This document shows, one piece after another, positions 60,501 to 64,000 of a stretch of DNA of 64,000 bases. Source of the DNA: Plecoglossus altivelis (lineage: Eukaryota; Chordata; Actinopteri; Osmeriformes; Plecoglossidae). Location: NCBI GenBank assembly GCA_036571765.1, contig BROE01000003.1, positions 8,801,732-8,865,731 on the forward strand, written 5' to 3'. The translations under genes and the position numbers were made by a program. Position 1 is the stretch's first letter. Each line of letters starts with the position of its first letter. Under the pieces are notes generated by a model. It was not told where the DNA came from. It saw only the letters and a list, made by a program, of their open reading frames with translations, and ran no database searches.

Positions 60501-62915
60501 CCAGGCCCACAGGACCATGAAGAAGGTAAAACATGGCGATGGCAAGCTTACAGCACAAGGGATCGCAATTGTTCTCATCTAAACACTATTCCACCACGAG
60601 ATAATGGATTGGACTGACGTGGAACACATCAGAGAAGCAGTATTTGATGTTTTCCTTCGTTTTGAAATACTTTGTTGCTGGATATGTTGGACTGGGTTAG
60701 ATACTTTGTGGCTGGCTATGTTCTGGCTGTGTTAATGTGATACTGTTTCTTCCCAACCGCATGTGCGTTGTATTGACCTTTCTTCCTGCCAAAATATGCA
60801 GTCGGGTTCCACTAAAAGGCCAGGAGTCAGGGGGTGTGGCTATCATTATATCAATACCCCAATGAGAATGTGAGCAAAGCCCACAGAAACAGACGTATTT
60901 ATACACACAATGCTTCTGAGTTATAGAGGGACAAGCTATTTCCACCATGGTCTCCGAGGCACAGGGCCTTCAGAGTAATAAGCTAATCTTGGCTGTGTGC
61001 GCAACCACTCCTCGGTGTAAAATGTCATGAAGAATGACATTGTACTTTCTGTTTTTGGATTTAGACAAGACCAATGGATTGCGAGAGTGGCAAGGGTGGA
61101 ACTGCACTGACTGTGATATCAACTGAAAAGACACCCCTGGTTATTCTGACGCATGGTCATGTTCTTCCTAGACTAAAAGGGAAGGTCTTCAGTCTGTCTC
61201 AGGATTGTCAGAAGCATTCCTTCGGCTAGAAAACCAGTGTGAAGGGCTACCCAACACCCTCATCCCAACTGCTCTCCCTTCATCCAGTTGCACTCAATGG
61301 TCAAAAGACCTTTTCTGGTCTTTCCATTCCTTCTTGGTGCATTACATAACAAGTGTGAGTCACCATTCCCAGATGGCTTCTACCCCGTGGTCCTTCTAGC
61401 TCAAGAATAGGCCTAAATGGTGGGTAAGGGGGGGATTTTCTCAGCAAAGCTTGTATCAACATGACTGTAAGCAAAGGAGCATGGTTGCTATGTTGCTTTG
61501 TTATTGTATCTTAGGAGCGGAGGGTGGGGGGAGGGTCCAAGTATCCTGGTGTGAATCAGTGCTCAACCCCCCCATATCAACCTTCTAACCTTACTGAAAT
61601 ACCCCTGACAAGACAACGCCCACGCAAGATCATATTCTTTCTGCCGTAGCCATGCAAACAGCTGCACTGTGGCGCAACCCTGTTCAGTATATCTGGACAC
61701 TGTCCATAAAGATGTACCAGAGAGGGAGGGGGGAGGGGGAGGCAGGAAGGTATACTTACATGTAGGTGATGAGAGATGCGCTCTGATCTGATTGGTTGTG
61801 TTTTCTCTGGGCGGCTGTGGAGGAAGCCTGTTTTGGACGGGTCATCCACTGTCCAAGAGAGACAGAAACAATGGCTCACACACATTACCCTCTGCCTTCC
61901 TATTGCTGCAGTCCTTCCATGACATCAACCTTAGCAGCGGCAGGGAAAACATCCGTCAAGCCAGATGGCTTTGCTCCAAAACCTTTCCTCACATCCTTCA
62001 CCACCCTGCCTTGTTGGAAAACATAGTTCTTTCTCCTGTCTTTCTCCTGTTTGACAAAGTTCTGTTGACATCCTGTCGTCTGTGGTGGTGGTGGAACCAT
62101 GACATCATCTATGTTGTTACTGCTACATCTTTGCCGTATGCTGGTAGTAGTGATTGAATTTGTTTCTATGGTTACATTACATTTACTCAACAAGCTGAGT
62201 TGGCCGCTGTCCCTTAATTTCTCATTGATCAGAGTAAGCTCATTTTTATTTGGAAAGGTCCTTTACACCCTTGCAGATGAAAGGGGTGTAGGTGTGTGTG
62301 GTCCTAGCAATCCAGCCAGAAGACCCCCACCTTGGTGAGCCTGTTCTCAGTGGTTATCTGAACCCGGGAGCAGAGCAGGACATGGGCTATTTATGAAGCT
62401 AACTTCAGAGGTGGCCAGAAAGTGTTGAGATACCCCTCAACCAGCAGGGCTTAGGTTTATCTGTCTGTTTACCAGAACAATCTGCCATTTTAGTCTGCAG
62501 ACTTCTATGAATAAAACACGTTTTGCTCTTTTTCTTATTTTTTTAAAGTTTGTACAGCCTCTATCTTAAACCCACCCTCTCACAAGTTTAAACTGTACCT
62601 GTTTTTGTTGAAGTGTCTAGAGATCCAGAACGTTCTGTATGGCTCTCATCACAAGATGACAAGATCTACTCAGAAAACAGTGGACCTGCTGGCCCAGTAA
62701 GTCTGCCGGTTTAGTAGATGCCACCAATGGCAGTTACATAAAGCCCACCATCACTCAGCGTGTAAACTTGTGTGTAGTGTTAAGTGCATTTTACTGTAGG
62801 TCCCACTATCATGTGTGTGTTTTGCAGAGCTCCAGAGGTTGCTGGGAGACAGAGAACTGCTGGCGAAGGGAAAACAAGACCTCCATTCTGTGCAGTTCTG
62901 CCTTCATCAAGCTGA
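54423..62915 (+). CDS. ttc23: ttc23, tetratricopeptide repeat protein 23 (complete coding region, 10 coding exons)
   Basis: Joined exons 54423-54584, 54721-54844, 54961-55117, 55456-55581, 59296-59467, 59565-59670, 60040-60167, 60376-60525, 62614-62696 and 62828-62915 give 1,296 nt, or 431 residues plus TGA, close to the roughly 447 residues of human TTC23. All phases agree. Recognisable blocks are QDLVRCVALTR then HLKLVQAHAKLAKAYLQ (about 60-93), AQAQEHAVRARDLL (about 99-112), FKEAESSYEKAK (149-160), the TPR-like helices VFQRQGRPGEALQQCESSLE (191-210) and DLAAIEQAQGHLDRAIEHL (about 227-245), VQDDYCRFLLLTGQQ (about 311-325), and AFGDLSPDVA (341-350). TTC23 is a TPR-type scaffold reported at the EvC zone of primary cilia and linked to Hedgehog signalling. 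The start was chosen as the first ATG after a TTTACAG acceptor. Nine introns are GT-AG except intron 3, which fits AT-AC (U12). Identification is firm; the start and exact junctions lack transcript proof. Confidence 0.93.
54721..54844 (+). CDS. ttc23: ttc23 coding exon 2 (residues 55-95 and first base of codon 96)
   Basis: The exon lies between TTCCACAG and AAAG|GTAACA. It encodes YDACIQDLVRCVALTRLVHG and then GHLKLVQAHAKLAKAYLQFK, the best conserved part of the family (first TPR-like helix pairs). Confidence 0.93.
54961..55117 (+). CDS. ttc23: ttc23 coding exon 3 (codon 96 to first two bases of codon 148), with U12-type donor
   Basis: The exon begins after CTTCAG and encodes WGAQAQEHAVRARDLLPLCR and later LLSIYLTQGGAALLLD. 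It ends at GATAG (55117) directly before ATATCCACC. No in-frame GT donor exists at the position where the family has its exon boundary; the frame otherwise runs to a TGA at 55153. Confidence 0.85.
55118..55125 (+). promoter_or_regulatory. U12-type AT-AC 5' splice site of ttc23 intron 3
   Basis: The bases ATATCCAC match the first six of the U12 AT-AC donor consensus ATATCCTT. The site sits exactly at the end of the codon series required by homology (LLLD, then a split codon). Confidence 0.7.
55163..55367. mobile_element. hAT-type non-autonomous MITE inside ttc23 intron 3
   Basis: The two arms are inverted: TGCTCCAAACACACCTGATT (from 55223) pairs with AATCAGTTGTGTGGGAGCA (ending 55311), and the outer parts CTGGTCCTCAG and CTGAGAACCAG also pair. 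This layout is that of a very common teleost hAT MITE. A possible degenerate 8-bp target duplication is ATCTAAGG (55155-55162) against ATCTAATGG (55368-55376). There is no coding capacity. It accounts for about 200 of the 338 nt of the intron. Confidence 0.75.
55438..55455 (+). promoter_or_regulatory. U12 branch site and AC 3' splice site of ttc23 intron 3
   Basis: CTCCTTAAC at 55438-55446 matches the U12 branch consensus TTCCTTAAC in 8 of 9 bases. The branch adenosines are 10-11 nt before the AC that ends the intron at 55455, inside the short range typical of U12 introns. The exon then starts TTTTAAGGAGG, making codon 148 AG|T and then FKEAE, as the family requires. Confidence 0.7.
55456..55581 (+). 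CDS. ttc23: ttc23 coding exon 4 (last base of codon 148 to first two bases of codon 190)
   Basis: The exon encodes FKEAESSYEKAKINLEELCQ and then KEQRLEADLEISTSLS. The donor is CAG|GTAAAG (55582). The start at 55456 follows from the AT-AC model. A GT-AG alternative starting at 55463, after the AAG at 55460-55462, would lose the FK residues and has no compatible donor upstream. Confidence 0.85.
55582..59295 (+). other. ttc23: ttc23 intron 4 (3.7 kb)
   Basis: This is the largest ttc23 intron. It contains the 500-bp GTAACGAAAA-type minisatellite (55793-56300) and otherwise unique DNA in which I see no exon or mobile element. The residues on both sides join without a gap relative to the family, so no missing exon is expected. 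Confidence 0.75.
55793..56300. repeat. minisatellite of GTAACGAAAA/GGGA units
   Basis: About 500 bp of tandem units combining AAGTAACGAA and AAGTAACGAGGGA, with single-base variants (GGTAACG, GTAATGA, GTAACGGAGGA). Higher-order units of roughly 20-24 bp are visible. It creates a 213-codon minus-strand frame rich in Phe, Thr, Arg and Tyr that is a by-product of the repeat. Confidence 0.97.
59296..59467 (+). CDS. ttc23: ttc23 coding exon 5 (residues 191-247)
   Basis: The exon lies between CCTGCAG and AAG|GTGACC. It encodes VFQRQGRPGEALQQCESSLE and then VCSVYKDLAAIEQAQGHLDR, two TPR-like helix pairs. The spacing matches human TTC23 (EALSHYQAALE, LAGVEQALG). Confidence 0.93.
59565..59670 (+). 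CDS. ttc23: ttc23 coding exon 6 (residues 248-282 and first base of codon 283)
   Basis: The exon lies between CTCATAG and AATG|GTCAGT. It encodes AHAIAVSQSPGDLEGAHVAH and then SLALALSTAAQPHHN, matching the human AHLIILSRSPSQVEAADSAH region. Confidence 0.92.
60040..60167 (+). CDS. ttc23: ttc23 coding exon 7 (codon 283 to residue 325)
   Basis: The exon lies between TGTTGCAG and CAACAG|GTTATT. It encodes SATKFFLESLTAYRSSLGPQ and then VQDDYCRFLLLTGQQQ, with the family motif IQDEFCHFLQMTGQ clearly represented. Confidence 0.93.
60376..60525 (+). CDS. ttc23: ttc23 coding exon 8 (residues 326-375)
   Basis: The exon lies between TTGTTGCAG and AAGAAG|GTAAAA, phase 0 at both ends. It encodes SCLELQRASLPLKRGAFGDL and then IGSVEMAQGQVRQAHRTMKK; the human counterpart has AFGDFSPEVAE and LAQGN. 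Confidence 0.93.
60526..62613 (+). other. ttc23: ttc23 intron 8 (2.1 kb)
   Basis: A GT-AG intron with no repeat or gene of note. A G-rich stretch near 61515-61535 and a short purine run near 61721-61750 are the only compositional features. Confidence 0.75.
62614..62696 (+). CDS. ttc23: ttc23 coding exon 9 (residues 376-402 and two bases of codon 403)
   Basis: The exon lies between TTGTTGAAG and CCCA|GTAAGT. It encodes CLEIQNVLYGSHHKMTRSTQ then KTVDLLA, matching human CLQIQTLLYGPQDKRTLATQ. The donor sequence itself makes an in-frame stop (CAG TAA) if the intron is retained. Confidence 0.9.
62828..62915 (+). CDS. ttc23: ttc23 last coding exon (residues 403-431 and stop)
   Basis: The exon starts after TTTTGCAG. 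It encodes APEVAGRQRTAGEGKTRPPF and then CAVLPSSS followed by TGA (62913-62915). It resembles the start of the human C-terminal tail (APKVASKPRQASK, AFCTSIP) but ends about 15 residues earlier. Confidence 0.85.
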
Positions 62916-63290
62916 GGAAGCACCAGCACGTCAGTCTTAACAAACTGCAAAAAGCTGAGTTCCCACAACAAGCCCTGGACCTGCTTTTGAAAATGGAGAC
63001 TCCTCCTTTGTCTTTTCTAGAAGTTACATTGTTCTGAAGTGGCCCAAGAGGGCCAGGTCTCTGCATCATGGTTTCTTTTGTTTTAGAAACGAATGTTGGG
63101 CTGTTAGTTGGCAAGGCTACGCAGACTGCTGTGTTCAGTATGAAGAGGATGGGGTTCTACTAGAGGAGCTGAGGAACAGGACACACTGTTCCTACTAATA
63201 TCCTGGATTAACACCTGATCATGTCAAATGTTTACTGCACATTTGGCTAAATATGAGTAATTAATAAAGATTCAGACTCAGTTAACGCAC
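62916..63290 (+). other. ttc23: ttc23 3' untranslated region
   Basis: Non-coding DNA from the stop codon to shortly after the AATAAA signal at 63263-63268. The exact cleavage site is not visible. Confidence 0.65.
63263..63268 (+). terminator. ttc23 polyadenylation signal AATAAA
   Basis: A canonical hexamer about 350 nt after the stop codon, the first AATAAA on the plus strand after the stop. Confidence 0.7.
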
Positions 63291-63302
63291 TCTAGTAATT
63301 AT

Positions 63303-63308
63303 TTTATT
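63303..63308 (-). terminator. possible polyadenylation signal of a convergent gene
   Basis: TTTATT on the plus strand is AATAAA on the minus strand, 35 bp beyond the ttc23 signal. In human, SYNM lies tail-to-tail with TTC23, so the 3'UTR of a minus-strand synm would be expected here. The region is AT-rich, so the hexamer could be chance. Confidence 0.25.
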
Positions 63309-64000
63309 ATTTTTGTAATAAGAACAGTTGTCAACACTGATTGGTAAACTAAATCATGAAAGGAAATTACATTACTTGCTATAGTTTGAAAGGACACAAA
63401 GGTTCACAGGGGTCACCCCTTGAATATTCATCTCTGAGACAGATCTGAATGTATGCATCTCATCAGTTGTGTGGTAAAACACGGCACATTTGATATTAAA
63501 AAAACCTTTTGCCATTTCTGCACCCAATGAAAACCTTTTCGTGTGAAGTGCTTCAATATGGTGAGTGTTAAATGTAACTAAAACAATGTTGAGAAAACAT
63601 GAAGGCAAAACCTGCCAACTATGTATGTGGGCACTTCAGTCCAACAAACCATTTCAACAACTGAAACACGTCTTCAATGCATGCAAGACACAAGTGCTAT
63701 ACAGTTTACAGTAGTGTTTGCATTCATCTTTGTGGCAATTAAAGGAGTTTCTATCTTGTAAATATAGTACTTTAGCAAATGAACTAGGTTACAGTAACTC
63801 TACAGGGATGGTGAAACTAGTTTATGCCAAAGTATCTCCTAACCCTGTGTGATATGGGTTAATATTGCACAGACCAGCCACTTTTTGCAAATGAGCACTA
63901 AAATGTTCATTTCACAAACCAGATGAAACCAGGCCATTCATATGACAGAATAAGATATCATATTTTATACCTTTGAATGACAGTCCAAGACATGTCCACC
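63309..64000. other. DNA beyond ttc23, possibly 3'UTR of a convergent gene
   Basis: AT-rich, without repeats or a convincing open frame on either strand (longest 78 codons, no domain). This is consistent with 3'UTR or intergenic DNA. Confidence 0.4.

Noticed and set aside
1..64000. CRISPR arrays, phage, integrons, operons or bacterial defence systems
   Set aside because: The window is vertebrate nuclear DNA with spliced genes. The direct repeats present are microsatellites or minisatellites without unique spacers.

Overview
This window looks like nuclear DNA from a ray-finned (teleost) fish. It has spliced vertebrate genes in long non-coding DNA, many (GA)n, (CT)n and (CA)n microsatellites, long G or C runs, a degenerate hAT-type MITE of the common fish kind, and a Tc1/mariner relic. 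There are no bacterial operons, CRISPR arrays, rRNA or tRNA genes that I can see. Most open reading frames here are chance or low-complexity frames; real coding sequence makes up only about 2.4% of the bases.

Left part (1 to about 10 kb, minus strand): the 5' coding end of a MEF2-family transcription factor gene. Two coding exons are clear. The exon with the start codon (CDS 9541-9594, probable exon 9541-9740) encodes the first 18 residues of the MADS box. The next exon (2413-2616, exactly 204 nt) encodes residues 19-86, the rest of the MADS box plus the MEF2 domain. The rest of the gene lies to the left of the window. Residues 81-86 fit MEF2A or MEF2C rather than MEF2D, and the neighbouring ttc23 points to mef2a.

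Middle part (about 9.7-51 kb): more than 40 kb with no gene I can support. It is probably 5' intron and upstream regulatory DNA of mef2a. It holds microsatellites, two very G-rich tracts (30.4 and 31.5 kb), a promoter-like cluster at 25.65-25.9 kb (CCAAT boxes plus a full CRE), and a Tc1 transposase relic at 49.25-49.7 kb. LRRC28, which in human lies between TTC23 and MEF2A, was not found here.

Right part (51-64 kb, plus strand): a promoter-like patch at 51.1 kb is followed by a coding-like, coiled-coil-rich block (51.57-53.2 kb) that changes frame several times and that I cannot name. A CpG-dense patch at 53.77-54.19 kb probably carries the ttc23 promoter. Then comes a complete ttc23 coding region: 10 coding exons (54423-62915), 431 predicted residues, and an AATAAA signal at 63263. 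Every junction keeps the frame. The most interesting feature is ttc23 intron 3: no GT-AG pair restores the reading frame, but an AT-AC pair with a U12-type donor (ATATCC) and a near-perfect U12 branch site 10-11 nt before the acceptor joins the exons exactly where the protein family needs it. This is therefore a probable minor-spliceosome intron, and it also contains the MITE. The last 700 bp may hold the 3' end of a convergent gene; synm would be expected from human gene order.
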